Origin: Brevibacillus choshinensis
Lineage (GTDB): Bacteria > Bacillota > Bacilli > Brevibacillales > Brevibacillaceae
DNA: 64,000 bases
Direction of reading: 5' to 3'
Assembly (NCBI RefSeq): GCF_001420695.1
Contig: NZ_LJJB01000013.1
Coordinates: forward strand, 310,065 to 374,064
Both the position numbers and the translations under genes were made by a program. The notes under the pieces were generated by a model that was given only the letters and a program-made list of their open reading frames with translations, did no database searches and had not been told where the DNA came from. This document shows positions 47,763 to 56,709 of the stretch, one piece after another (position 1 is the first letter of the stretch; every line of letters starts with the position of its first letter).

Positions 47763-49109
47763 ATGCGTAAGGTATTAATTGCGAACCGCGGTGAAATAGC
47801 CAGGCGTATTATCCGCACGTGCAAGTCGGAAGGTGTAGCGACGGTTGCTGTTTATTCGGATGCCGATCGTGATCTGCCGTTCGTCAGAGAAGCAGATGAA
47901 GCCGTTCATATAGGCCCACCTCCAGTACCCCACAGCTATTTAAATGTGGAAGCGATCATCGGTGCAGCGAAAAGCACAGGAGCAGATGCAATCCACCCAG
48001 GCTACGGCTTGCTCTCGGAAAACGAGGCCTTTGCCCGTCGGGTACAAGACGAAGGGATCGTCTTTATCGGACCGAGCCCAGAAGTAATCGGACAGATGGG
48101 TGACAAGCTGACCGCCCGTAAAATCATGCAAAAAGCAGGTGTACCGGTCGTTCCGGGGTGCGAAGACCCTGTGGAGACGGTAGACGAAGCAGCGCAGGTA
48201 GCAGCAACCATCGGGTATCCAGTTATGCTAAAGGCTAGCGCTGGTGGCGGAGGAATCGGAATGCAAATATGTCGAGACGAAGAAAGTCTGCGACAGGCAT
48301 ATCAATCCTTGCGTGGTCGTGCAAAAGCCTACTTTGGAAATGATGCGATGTACGTGGAAAAATATGTGGAGCGTCCACACCACATCGAAGTGCAAATCGC
48401 AGGTGATCAGCACGGAAATGTGTTGCACTTGTTAGAAAGAGAATGCTCGATCCAGCGTCGTCATCAAAAAGTGCTGGAGGAAAGCCCTTCTCCATTTTTA
48501 GATCCTGCTACAAGAGAGCTGCTTTGCCAATCAGCTGTCCAGGCTGCCCAGGCTGTAGGATACACAGGTGTAGGGACTGTGGAATTCATCGTAGACGATT
48601 CCAAGAACTTTTACTTTTTAGAAATGAACACTCGTCTGCAGGTGGAACATCCGGTTACGGAAGAAATGACCGGGTTGGATCTAGTCTCCATGCAATTAGC
48701 GATAGCGAATGGCGAATCACTGGCGATCGGGCAGGAAGATGTGAAAGTACTGCGACATGCTATTGAATTGCGTGTGTACGCCGAAGATCCTGTGACCTTC
48801 CTTCCGTCTCCAGGGACAATCACCCTCTATCAGCCGCCAGCAATGGAACATGTCCGAATTGATGACGGTGTCCAAAACGGTACGCAGGTGACGCCGTTTT
48901 ACGATCCTATGATTGCAAAAGTGATCATCTCGGGCACGACGAGGGAAGAAGCGGTGGAACGTGCGCGTGAGGCCATGCAGAACTTTCAGATTACCGGAAT
49001 TAAAACAAACATTCCGTTTTTACTGGAAGTACTGTCGGACGAACGATTCTGTGAAGGGGTTTATACGACCTGGTTTGTACAGGAACGAGCCGCGAAATCG
49101 AACAACTAA
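47763..49109 (+). CDS. yngH: Biotin carboxylase subunit of an acyl-CoA carboxylase (YngH type)
   Basis: ATG 47763 after AGAGGGGAG. 448 residues: M-R-K-V-L-I-A-N-R-G-E-I-A-R-R-I, H-P-G-Y-G-L-L-S-E-N, the ATP-grasp loop K-A-S-A-G-G-G-G-I-G-M, H-I-E-V-Q-I-A-G-D, E-C-S-I-Q-R-R-H-Q-K and M-N-T-R-L-Q-V-E-H. It carboxylates biotin on the partner protein encoded 16 bases downstream. Gene order with yngHB, yngG, yngF and yngE points to methylcrotonyl-CoA carboxylase of leucine degradation rather than the essential AccC. Confidence 0.92.
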   Translation: MRKVLIANRGEIARRIIRTCKSEGVATVAVYSDADRDLPFVREADEAVHIGPPPVPHSYLNVEAIIGAAKSTGADAIHPGYGLLSENEAFARRVQDEGIVFIGPSPEVIGQMGDKLTARKIMQKAGVPVVPGCEDPVETVDEAAQVAATIGYPVMLKASAGGGGIGMQICRDEESLRQAYQSLRGRAKAYFGNDAMYVEKYVERPHHIEVQIAGDQHGNVLHLLERECSIQRRHQKVLEESPSPFLDPATRELLCQSAVQAAQAVGYTGVGTVEFIVDDSKNFYFLEMNTRLQVEHPVTEEMTGLDLVSMQLAIANGESLAIGQEDVKVLRHAIELRVYAEDPVTFLPSPGTITLYQPPAMEHVRIDDGVQNGTQVTPFYDPMIAKVIISGTTREEAVERAREAMQNFQITGIKTNIPFLLEVLSDERFCEGVYTTWFVQERAAKSNN

Positions 49110-49124
49110 AGGGAGCGATACGAA

Positions 49125-49337
49125 ATGAAACAAATAGCAGCGAATATGGCAGGTACCGTAATCAACGTACTCGTACAACTGGGTGATGAAGTGAGCGAAG
49201 GACAAGATATACTCGTCCTGGAATCGATGAAAATGGAAGTGCCCATTCAATCAGAGGTTGTCGGCAAAGTAATAGAAATCAAGGCTAATATCGGAGATTT
49301 TGTAAACGATGGAGATGTTCTCGTCGTAGTGGAGTAA
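49125..49337 (+). CDS. yngHB: Biotin attachment (BCCP) protein
   Basis: ATG 49125 after AAAGGGAGCG. 70 residues, only a biotinyl domain: M-A-G-T-V-I-N-V-L-V-Q-L-G-D-E-V, then L-E-S-M-K-M-E-V-P-I with the biotinylated lysine of the M-K-M motif, and a C-terminal half that repeats the fold. It shuttles carboxybiotin between the YngH and YngE type subunits. Such stand-alone short BCCPs are a feature of this operon in Bacilli. Confidence 0.95.
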   Translation: MKQIAANMAGTVINVLVQLGDEVSEGQDILVLESMKMEVPIQSEVVGKVIEIKANIGDFVNDGDVLVVVE

Positions 49338-49389
49338 CTTTTATAATGATTCTAAACTGAGCGGCCGCTAGGTGAAGGGGGCGTACAGG

Positions 49390-50289
49390 TTGAAGGTACA
49401 AATTGTAGAGGTTGGCCCACGAGACGGACTGCAAAATGAAAAGGAAATGGTCTCGACAGCGGCAAAAATCCAGTTGATTGATCGACTTGTAGCTTCGGGA
49501 TTAAAACGGGTTGAGGCGAGTTCGTTCGTCAATCCAAAGTGGATTCCTCAGTTGGCAGATGCCACAGAAGTTCTGCAAGGCATCACATGGAGCAGTGATG
49601 TTACCTTTAGTGCTCTCGTACCTAATGTGCGCGGGTTGGAACGAGCACGTGCCAGCGGGTTGACTGAGATTGCACTCTTCATGTCAGCATCTGAGACGCA
49701 CAATTTGAAAAATATTAATAAGACCATGGAAGACACGTTCCCGATCCTCCGAGAAGTGGCACGTGAGGCACTTACTCTGGGAATGCGTGTGCGAGGGTAT
49801 GTCTCGACCGTATTCGGGTGCCCGTACGAGGGAGCAGTTCCCATTGACAACAGTCGTCGGGTGACGAATGAGCTACTCGACATGGGTGTCTTTGAAGTAT
49901 CGCTAGGGGATACGATCGGGGTGGCTACACCAAAGCAGGTACGGGAAGTGATCGAGGAGATTGTGAAAGACGTTACGACCGAGCGCTTGGCCGGGCATTT
50001 TCACGACACACGAGGAACGGGCTTGGCGAATGTCGCAGCTGCCCTGGACGTAGGACTGCGGACGTTTGACAGCTCGATTGGCGGTCTCGGTGGTTGTCCG
50101 TACGCACCAGGTGCAGCAGGTAATATCTCTACAGAAGATCTGGTATACATGCTAAACGGGATGGACTACGAAACTGGAGTGGATCTCGAGCGGCTACTTG
50201 AGGCGGGCGCCTTTATTCAGCAGGAGCTGGGACGAGAGCTGTCCTCCAAGGTGCTGAAGGCTCACCTTGCTGCTACGTGCGTTGAATAA
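49390..50289 (+). CDS. yngG: Hydroxymethylglutaryl-CoA lyase
   Basis: TTG 49390 is eight bases after AAGGGGG and gives the canonical beginning K-V-Q-I-V-E-V-G-P-R-D-G-L-Q-N-E; GTG 49372 overlaps the ribosome binding site. 299 residues with S-S-F-V-N-P-K-W-I-P-Q, the metal ligands H-F-H-D-T-R-G-T-G-L-A-N, and the cysteine loop G-G-L-G-G-C-P-Y-A-P-G-A-A-G-N. It cleaves HMG-CoA to acetyl-CoA and acetoacetate, the last step of leucine breakdown in this operon. Confidence 0.95.
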   Translation: MKVQIVEVGPRDGLQNEKEMVSTAAKIQLIDRLVASGLKRVEASSFVNPKWIPQLADATEVLQGITWSSDVTFSALVPNVRGLERARASGLTEIALFMSASETHNLKNINKTMEDTFPILREVAREALTLGMRVRGYVSTVFGCPYEGAVPIDNSRRVTNELLDMGVFEVSLGDTIGVATPKQVREVIEEIVKDVTTERLAGHFHDTRGTGLANVAAALDVGLRTFDSSIGGLGGCPYAPGAAGNISTEDLVYMLNGMDYETGVDLERLLEAGAFIQQELGRELSSKVLKAHLAATCVE

Positions 50290-50313
50290 TCAATCACTGC
50301 AGGAGGATGGATC

Positions 50314-51087
50314 ATGACCGTTACATTACGGAAAGAAGGACTGATTGGGGTCCTTACGCTAGAGCGACCCGAGGTTTTCAATTGCCTCAATCTGGAGACG
50401 CTCGTGACTCTGCGAAGCTTGGTTGCGGACATCGCGCTCGATCGAGATATTCGCGCCGTGATTGTGACAGGCTCGGGTGACAAGGCTTTTTGCTCAGGAG
50501 CGGATCTCAAAGAACGGAGGTCGATGCCTCAGCAACAAGTCGAGGTCTATATCCGTACGATCCGAGAGGCTTTTACCGAGCTGGAAAAACTGCCGAAGCC
50601 GGTCATTGCTGCTATCAATGGCTTGGCATTGGGTGGGGGCACCGAGCTCGCGCTGGCTTGCGACTTGCGCATCATGAGCGAAACAGCTCAGATGGGCTTG
50701 ACGGAGACATCCCTGGGGATCATTCCAGGGGCAGGAGGGACGCAGCGACTTCCACGCTTGGTGGGAAAAGGGATCGCCAAGGAACTGATTTTCAGCGCCC
50801 GCCGCGTTCATCCTGCTGAAGCTTTGGCGATTGGGCTGGTCAATCGAGTCGTTCCTGCCGAGCAGCTGATGTCAACTGCGTTCGCGCTTGCGGGGGAGAT
50901 CGCAGCCAATGCACCAATCGCGCTGGCTCAGGCCAAATTCGCGATTGATTGCGGGCTTGAGGTAGATCTAGCTTCTGGCTTACAGCTAGAGAGCAACGCC
51001 TATCAGCTGTTGATTCCCACGAAAGACCGCTTGGAAGGTCTGGAAGCTTTTCAACAAAAACGAAAACCAGTATATCGCGGAGAGTGA
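50314..51087 (+). CDS. yngF: Enoyl-CoA hydratase, probable methylglutaconyl-CoA hydratase
   Basis: ATG 50314 after GCAGGAGG. 257 residues, crotonase fold with oxyanion F-C-S-G-A-D-L-K-E, and both catalytic Glu residues: N-G-L-A-L-G-G-G-T-E-L-A-L-A-C-D and L-T-E-T-S-L-G-I-I-P-G-A-G-G-T-Q-R-L. Within this operon it would hydrate 3-methylglutaconyl-CoA to HMG-CoA, between the carboxylase and the lyase. Compare the crotonase at 45306, which lacks the second Glu. Confidence 0.92.
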   Translation: MTVTLRKEGLIGVLTLERPEVFNCLNLETLVTLRSLVADIALDRDIRAVIVTGSGDKAFCSGADLKERRSMPQQQVEVYIRTIREAFTELEKLPKPVIAAINGLALGGGTELALACDLRIMSETAQMGLTETSLGIIPGAGGTQRLPRLVGKGIAKELIFSARRVHPAEALAIGLVNRVVPAEQLMSTAFALAGEIAANAPIALAQAKFAIDCGLEVDLASGLQLESNAYQLLIPTKDRLEGLEAFQQKRKPVYRGE

Positions 51088-51101
51088 CAAGGGGGACGGC
51101 T

Positions 51102-52640
51102 ATGAGTAAACATATGGAAGAAACGCTGCGTGAAAAAATCGCCCAGGTGGAAATAGGGGGCGACGCCAAATACCATGAGAAATTGAAGGAGCAGAATAAG
51201 CTGTTCGTCCGGGATCGACTCAAGCAGCTGTTCGACGGCGAATTCATGGTCGAGGATGGCTTGTTCGCCAACGTGATGGCAGGCGATTTGCCAGCTGACG
51301 GCGTCGTGACAGCAATCGGGAAAATACAGGGGCAGACGGTTTGCGTGATGGCGAACGATTCGACGGTAAAAGCAGGCTCCTGGGGTTCGCGTACGGTAGA
51401 AAAGATCATTCGCATCCAAGAAACCGCAGAAAAAATGCGCGTGCCGCTATTGTACCTGGTCGATTCAGCGGGGGCTCGCATTACCGATCAGCTGGAGATG
51501 TTCCCTGGGCGTCGCGGCGCGGGACGAATCTTTTACAACCAAGTCAAGCTATCCGGAAAAATCCCACAGATCTGCATTCTCTTTGGTCCATCTGCAGCAG
51601 GTGGTGCATACATTCCAGCGTTTTGCGATATCGTCATCATGGTAGAAAAAAACGCAAGCATGTATTTGGGCTCGCCGCGCATGGCGGAAATGGTAATCGG
51701 GGAAAAGGTGTCCCTGGAGGAATTGGGTGGCGCACGCATGCATTGCTCTGTGAGTGGATGCGGAGATGTGCTCGCTGCCAATGAAGAGGAAGCGATCCAG
51801 TCTGCTCGTCGTTACCTTAGCTTCTTCCCGGCGAACTACACGGGTGAACCGCCTGTTGTGGAAGCCAAGGCTCCGATCGCAAATGCCAAAGACATATCTA
51901 CTCTTGTACCGGAAAATCAGAATGCTGCATTCAATATGCACGATCTGATTACCTCATTGGTGGACGAAGGCTCTTTTTACGAAATCAAAAAGCTTTTTGC
52001 GCAGGAATTGATCACCGGATTGGCGCGATTGGACGGCAAACCAGTAGGGATTATTGCCAACCAACCACGCGTAAAAGGTGGGGTACTGTTCGTAGACTCT
52101 GCAGACAAAGCGGCTCGATTCATTACCTTGTGCGACGCTTATCAGATTCCGCTCTTATTCCTGGCCGACGTACCAGGCTTTATGATTGGTACAGCGGTAG
52201 AGAGAGCAGGAATCATCCGCCACGGTGCGAAAATGATATCAGCGATGGCAGAGGCTACCGTTCCCAAAATATCTGTGATCGTCCGCAAAGCGTATGGAGC
52301 TGGCCTCTACGCGATGGCGAGCTCAGCATTTGAACCGGATGCTTGCTTGGCACTGCCTGGAGCGCAAATCGCTGTGATGGGTCCAGAAGCTGCAGTCAAT
52401 GCAGTGTATAGCAACAAAATTCAAGCGATTGAAGACCCGCAGGAACGCCAGGATTTTATCATGGCAAAGCGTAAGGAATACCAGGAAGACATCGATCTCT
52501 ATCTGCTGGCGTCCAACCTGATCGTGGATGCCATTATTCCACCAAGCGATCTGCGTCAGGAGCTGATCCAGCGGTACGATGTGTATAAAGGGAAGCGACA
52601 ACAATTTTCGGACCGGAAGCATCCCGTATACCCTGTCTGA
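51102..52640 (+). CDS. yngE: Carboxyltransferase subunit of acyl-CoA carboxylase (YngE type)
   Basis: ATG 51102 after AAGGGGGA. 512 residues with two crotonase-like halves: L-V-D-S-A-G-A-R-I-T-D-Q, G-P-S-A-A-G-G-A-Y-I-P, E-x-L-G-G-A-R-M-H-C in the first, and V-P-G-F-M-I-G-T, K-A-Y-G-A-G-L-Y-A-M in the second. Fits the beta chain of methylcrotonyl- or propionyl-CoA carboxylase. With YngH and YngHB it makes 3-methylglutaconyl-CoA. Last gene of the operon, followed by a terminator; acyl-CoA dehydrogenase and synthetase genes of the B. subtilis operon are not adjacent here. Confidence 0.93.
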   Translation: MSKHMEETLREKIAQVEIGGDAKYHEKLKEQNKLFVRDRLKQLFDGEFMVEDGLFANVMAGDLPADGVVTAIGKIQGQTVCVMANDSTVKAGSWGSRTVEKIIRIQETAEKMRVPLLYLVDSAGARITDQLEMFPGRRGAGRIFYNQVKLSGKIPQICILFGPSAAGGAYIPAFCDIVIMVEKNASMYLGSPRMAEMVIGEKVSLEELGGARMHCSVSGCGDVLAANEEEAIQSARRYLSFFPANYTGEPPVVEAKAPIANAKDISTLVPENQNAAFNMHDLITSLVDEGSFYEIKKLFAQELITGLARLDGKPVGIIANQPRVKGGVLFVDSADKAARFITLCDAYQIPLLFLADVPGFMIGTAVERAGIIRHGAKMISAMAEATVPKISVIVRKAYGAGLYAMASSAFEPDACLALPGAQIAVMGPEAAVNAVYSNKIQAIEDPQERQDFIMAKRKEYQEDIDLYLLASNLIVDAIIPPSDLRQELIQRYDVYKGKRQQFSDRKHPVYPV

Positions 52641-52651
52641 TTGCACACATG

Positions 52652-52689
52652 GACTGACCTCCCCCTCAGTGGGAGGCAGTTTTTTTTGT
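52652..52689 (+). terminator. Terminator of the leucine degradation operon
   Basis: ACTGACCTCCC and GGGAGGCAGT arms with loop CCTCAGT, followed by T8. Confidence 0.92.
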
Positions 52690-52812
52690 TCAACGAGCGG
52701 ACATTGCCAAAAAATTTTTCGACAATTCCGATCTTTTTTGCCCCAATCAATTGAACAATCTCCTAAACTCTGTTATTCTTTAAAATAAGTATTGATTAAT
52801 GTAGGTGAACAA

Positions 52813-53778
52813 ATGCAAGTAGAAAAGGACACTTTGCAAATCGTTGTGGTTGGCGGCGGCTCTGTCGGGTTGCTGTATGCGGCTAGACTCGCTCGAAGTG
52901 GACAGGCGGTTACGGTTGTTACGCGTAGTTCACTCCAATCAAATCAGCTGATGCAAAATGGGCTGAGCTATCAGCGACTTGATGGAGAAAAGTCAGTCGT
53001 ATCGATTTTTGCTCAGTCGATTGAATATGGGTTACCTCATGCTGATGTGTACTTGCTGAGCGTCAAACAGACTGATTTGCCTGAGTTATTGCCTATGCTT
53101 CAAAAGCTGCCTGCGAGCGCACGTATTGTCGCTCTGCAAAACGGTATGGGACATCAGGAGCTACTGGCGCAAATTCTGCCGGAACGACAATGCTTTTTTG
53201 CGATCAATACAGAGGGCGCAAGAAGATTGTCGGCTACAGAAGTGATGCATACCGGTAGTGGCTTATTACGGATTGGTCCTTGGGAGAGTGGAATCGAGAT
53301 GGATCCTCTCATTCAGTCATTCGTGGCTGTCCTGGTGGGGTCCGGCGTGAACGCTCGGCTCGAAGAATCAATCAAGCCTTATGCTTGGCGCAAACTCATG
53401 GCCAACGCTCTGATCAATCCTTTAACGGCGCTGTTTGACATCCCCAATGGTGCGCTCCTCGAGAATCCGCAAACGTTGCAGCTTATGCGTGAGCTCTATT
53501 TAGAAGCTTCTGCAGTTGCGTCTGTGAATGGACAAGAAATGAAGGAGTCGGATTGGCAGGAAATTGTCAACATATGCCGAAATACTTCCCGAAATCTTTC
53601 CTCCATGTTGCAAGATGTGAGGCGGCAAAAGCGGACGGAAGTGGAAGCAATCAACGGCTACCTCGTCAAAAGAGGAAAAGCAGCCGGGATTCCCACTCCT
53701 ATGCATGAGGTGTTGCTCCGCTTGATTCTTCTCAAAACAGACATGGGAATAGGGAAGGAGGGGGGCGACAGTAAATGA
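52813..53778 (+). CDS. panE: 2-dehydropantoate 2-reductase
   Basis: ATG 52813 after TAGGTGA. 321 residues: dinucleotide-binding I-V-V-V-G-G-G-S-V-G-L-L-Y-A-A-R-L, S-V-K-Q-T-D-L, A-L-Q-N-G-M-G-H, and the catalytic lysine region Y-A-W-R-K-L-M-A-N-A-L-I-N-P-L-T-A-L. It reduces ketopantoate to pantoate with NADPH for coenzyme A synthesis. It overlaps the DUF3397 gene by four bases; B. subtilis has the same pair (ylbQ, yllA) ahead of bshC and mraZ. Confidence 0.92.
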   Translation: MQVEKDTLQIVVVGGGSVGLLYAARLARSGQAVTVVTRSSLQSNQLMQNGLSYQRLDGEKSVVSIFAQSIEYGLPHADVYLLSVKQTDLPELLPMLQKLPASARIVALQNGMGHQELLAQILPERQCFFAINTEGARRLSATEVMHTGSGLLRIGPWESGIEMDPLIQSFVAVLVGSGVNARLEESIKPYAWRKLMANALINPLTALFDIPNGALLENPQTLQLMRELYLEASAVASVNGQEMKESDWQEIVNICRNTSRNLSSMLQDVRRQKRTEVEAINGYLVKRGKAAGIPTPMHEVLLRLILLKTDMGIGKEGGDSK

Positions 53779-54173
53779 CCATGTTGGCGAATGTCTGGTC
53801 CTATTTTTGGGGTACGCTGACGGTTGTGCCATTTCTTGGTTTTCCGCTTGCTTTTCTGATTGTGTATGGATGGAAGCGGGACAAACGGTTGGCAGGCCGC
53901 TGGGCGGTGAATATCACGAATTTTTTGTTGATTCGTTCTGTCGTTGCCGCTTACGGTGTCATCTGGCCACAGGCTTTATCAGCGTGGTGGTGGGTGGTTT
54001 GCTTCTTCCTTGTAACGATCGCTTTACTCGGATGGGTACAAGTAAAGTTCAAAGGAAAGCTTTCCCTGAAAAAGGTTGGATTTTCTGCATGGAGATTGTC
54101 GTTTCTCTGGTTTGGAATTGTCTACATAGTGCTATTTACGACCGGTATAGTCAAGACGATGGGTGTCGTATAG
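53775..54173 (+). CDS. DUF3397 family membrane protein, YllA-like
   Basis: ATG 53775 overlaps the panE stop (ATGA), so translation is probably coupled. 132 residues with four hydrophobic segments (about 10-30, 45-65, 68-88 and 105-128) and the basic loop Y-G-W-K-R-D-K-R-L-A-G. This is DUF3397, the equivalent of B. subtilis YllA between ylbQ and bshC. Inner-membrane protein of unknown function. Confidence 0.85.
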   Translation: MTMLANVWSYFWGTLTVVPFLGFPLAFLIVYGWKRDKRLAGRWAVNITNFLLIRSVVAAYGVIWPQALSAWWWVVCFFLVTIALLGWVQVKFKGKLSLKKVGFSAWRLSFLWFGIVYIVLFTTGIVKTMGVV

Positions 54174-54225
54174 AGCGCTGTTGATACATATCGTATTTAT
54201 TCCGATAAGAAAGAAGGTTGGAACT

Positions 54226-54783
54226 ATGCGACTTCCCATCGAGACCATCGGACACAAGATTCGAATGATTCGGAAAGAGCGAGGCTTTACCCTGGAGATT
54301 ATGGCTAGTAAAACAGGGTTGAGCAAAGGGCTACTCAGCCAAGTCGAGCGAGGTATTTCACAGCCGTCTCTGGACTCCCTGTGGAAAATTACCAAAGCTC
54401 TGGAGTCACCCATCATTCATTTTTTTGAAGACATTGATCAGAAACAGGTGCATGTGACTCGCTTGCAAAAACGTCGTCAATTGGTCTTTCCTGAATCGAC
54501 AGGCACGTATTCGTTGCTCTCGATGGGTGGAAGCGCAAAGCTTGGCATGTTGGAGGTACGTCTGGGGCCAGGTGAAATGGTGGTGGACAAGTTTGTTCAG
54601 TCCGAAGGGGAAGAATGCTTTACCGTTATCGCTGGAAGTGTGACTGCTCGTTTTAACGATGAAGAGCACTTGCTGGAGTTGGGTGATAGCATTTCTTTTG
54701 ACAGCAGCAAGAATCACTCGGTCGAAAACACCGGGGAGGAAGAAGCTGTCCTTATCTGGACCGTTACCCCCCCGCAATTTTAG
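54226..54783 (+). CDS. XRE-family regulator with cupin domain
   Basis: ATG 54226 after GAAGGTTGG; an upstream frame from 54163 has no ribosome binding site. 185 residues: helix-turn-helix I-G-H-K-I-R-M-I-R-K-E-R-G-F-T-L-E-I-M-A-S-K-T-G-L-S-K-G-L-L-S-Q-V-E-R-G (about 7-42), then a small-molecule cupin domain (G-E-E-C-F-T-V-I-A-G-S-V, E-L-G-D-S-I-S-F-D-S, K-N-H-S-V-E-N) at 105-180. Such HTH-cupin regulators often sense amino acids, polyamines or aldehydes. It interrupts the usual panE/yllA to bshC order. Regulatory target unknown; no divergent partner. Confidence 0.88.
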   Translation: MRLPIETIGHKIRMIRKERGFTLEIMASKTGLSKGLLSQVERGISQPSLDSLWKITKALESPIIHFFEDIDQKQVHVTRLQKRRQLVFPESTGTYSLLSMGGSAKLGMLEVRLGPGEMVVDKFVQSEGEECFTVIAGSVTARFNDEEHLLELGDSISFDSSKNHSVENTGEEEAVLIWTVTPPQF

Positions 54784-54803
54784 GTATTTCTCGTCCTTAC
54801 ACT

Positions 54804-54839
54804 TTGACAACCCATAAATGTGGGTTGTCTTGTTTTTTG
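54804..54839 (+). terminator. Terminator of the XRE-cupin gene
   Basis: GACAACCC and GGGTTGTC arms with an eight-base loop, then TTGTTTTTT. Confidence 0.88.
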
Positions 54840-54855
54840 TAAGAGGGTAGCGTGG

Positions 54856-54861
54856 TATAAT
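54856..54861 (+). promoter_or_regulatory. Extended -10 element of bshC
   Basis: TGGTATAAT with a perfect TATAAT at 54856-54861, 36 bases ahead of the bshC start. The -35 is weak. Confidence 0.55.
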
Positions 54862-54897
54862 TTGCAGTGACCATGGCCCTAAGAAAGGTGAGCGTGC

Positions 54898-56520
54898 ATG
54901 AATGTTGAATGTCTGACACTTCCGTTGGCTAATCGGCTGGCACAAGAATACCAACAAGGGAATGACTCCGCGCTACAGTTTTTTGCTTACAATCCTCATG
55001 AGATGCAAGCGTACAAGGAACGTTTGGAGTGGCTTCGCAGTCGTACCATACCCCACCGGGAACAGTTGGCGGAAGGCTTATATACCTACAATAAGAAAAT
55101 CGGAAACAAACAGGAGGCGCTGAGTCAAATCGAGTTGCTCAGACGTCCGGATACGTACGTCGTGATCGGCGGCCAGCAGGCAGGAGTTTTGACCGGTCCT
55201 CTGTATACGATCCATAAAGCCATTCATTTGATCCAAACGGCAAAAAAGCTATCACAGGAGCTTGACCAAACGGTCGTACCTGTCTTCTGGATTGCCGGGG
55301 AAGACCATGACATCGATGAGATCGACCACGTCTATTGGTTGGCTGACAGAGAGACCCGTCTGCACAAGGAACGGATGAACCTCAATAAAAAAGGACGCGT
55401 ATCTGCCAGCAGTCTCCCCTTGGATGAGGAGGCATGTGAGCAGTTTCTCGCTCAATTTTTCAACGGGCAGATTGAGACGGAAGAAACGGCGTCCATTCGT
55501 GAGCTAGTAGAAACGACAGCGGCTGCATCGGAGAACGTTGCGGAGTGGTTCGCTCGACTGATGGCACAGTTATTTGGCAAGCACGGACTCATTTTGGTGG
55601 AATCTTCTCTGCCATTTGTAAGGGAGCTGGAAAGTCCGGTCTTCCAACAAGTAATTGAGAAAAATGAGCAAGTCGCTGATCTATTACTGAAGGCAGCAGA
55701 TCGAATCGCCACGGCAGACTATCCGCTACAGCTTCAAGTAGAGGAGCATCAGGCCAACCTCTTTTTGTACGAAGGAACAGACCGACTGCTGTTGGAGAGA
55801 CACGGAGACCGCTTCGTGAACCGGAGAGCGTCCTACAGTCGTGAGGATTTGTTGAAGCTCGCAGCTGAGCATCCAGAGCGCTTCAGTGCCAATGTAGTGA
55901 CACGCGGATTGATGCAGGAGCATCTCTTCCCGTCCCTTGCGTTTATCGGGGGACCTGGTGAAGTCGCCTATTGGGCGTACTACCGGGAAATCTTTGAGTT
56001 ATTTGACATGCGAATGCCGATCGTGCTGACTCGTATGTCCATCACCTTGATGGAAGGGGCAAAGCAGAGGCTGCTAGAAGGGTTTGGCCTTTCTGTGGAA
56101 GACGTCTTGACTCGCTTTGGGCAGTGGAAAGAGGAGTGGACGCTGCAGCAGGAGCCACATCCGCTACACGAGCAATTTACCAAGGCGCGTGAGTCCATTC
56201 AATCGACTTATCTTCCTCTGGTCGAAGAAGTAGTTCGTCTGGACGGAGGTTTGCGTAATCTCGCGGAGAAAAATGCTGAGATATTGCTTGCCCAGGTAGC
56301 TTTTCTCGAGGATCGACTCGTGCGATCATTGCAGCAACAGGACGATGTGGCATACACGCGTTTACAGCGAATCGAGGCCTTTTTATTGCCAGAGGGTGGC
56401 TTGCAGGAAAGAAAACTGTCCTTCCTGCCTTTTGCCAACAAGTATGGCTTGGGCCTTGTGGATCGTCTTGTGGAAGCACCTTTTACCCATGATGGTACTC
56501 ATCAAATCTTTTACGTTTGA
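54898..56520 (+). CDS. bshC: Putative cysteine ligase of bacillithiol synthesis
   Basis: ATG 54898 after AAAGGTGAG. 540 residues of the BshC family: F-F-A-Y-N-P-H near the start, V-I-G-G-Q-Q-A-G-V-L-T-G-P-L-Y-T-I-H-K-A, F-W-I-A-G-E-D-H-D-I-D-E-I, A-F-I-G-G-P-G-E-V-A-Y-W-A-Y, and a long coiled coil from about 440. It adds cysteine to GlcN-malate, the last step to bacillithiol. Its place before mraZ is as in Bacillus, although five other genes stand between them here. Confidence 0.95.
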   Translation: MNVECLTLPLANRLAQEYQQGNDSALQFFAYNPHEMQAYKERLEWLRSRTIPHREQLAEGLYTYNKKIGNKQEALSQIELLRRPDTYVVIGGQQAGVLTGPLYTIHKAIHLIQTAKKLSQELDQTVVPVFWIAGEDHDIDEIDHVYWLADRETRLHKERMNLNKKGRVSASSLPLDEEACEQFLAQFFNGQIETEETASIRELVETTAAASENVAEWFARLMAQLFGKHGLILVESSLPFVRELESPVFQQVIEKNEQVADLLLKAADRIATADYPLQLQVEEHQANLFLYEGTDRLLLERHGDRFVNRRASYSREDLLKLAAEHPERFSANVVTRGLMQEHLFPSLAFIGGPGEVAYWAYYREIFELFDMRMPIVLTRMSITLMEGAKQRLLEGFGLSVEDVLTRFGQWKEEWTLQQEPHPLHEQFTKARESIQSTYLPLVEEVVRLDGGLRNLAEKNAEILLAQVAFLEDRLVRSLQQQDDVAYTRLQRIEAFLLPEGGLQERKLSFLPFANKYGLGLVDRLVEAPFTHDGTHQIFYV

Positions 56521-56540
56521 CAGGAAAAGCGAAATCTATG

Positions 56541-56586
56541 TCGAAAGCCAAATGGTCGGGTTGTGAACGATCGTTTGGCTTTTTTG
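56541..56586 (+). terminator. Terminator of bshC
   Basis: AAAGCCAAA and TTTGGCTTT arms with an inner CGATCG-type helix, then TTTTG. Confidence 0.88.
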
Positions 56587-56709
56587 CGTGTTATCCCCGA
56601 AATAGCAGGACTGCTGGTAATCATTTCACCTGGATTTGACGAAACATTTCCGACAAAATTTGCGTCATACCAGTAAGGTAAGTGCTTCTGTAGAAAGGTG
56701 GTCACTTAG

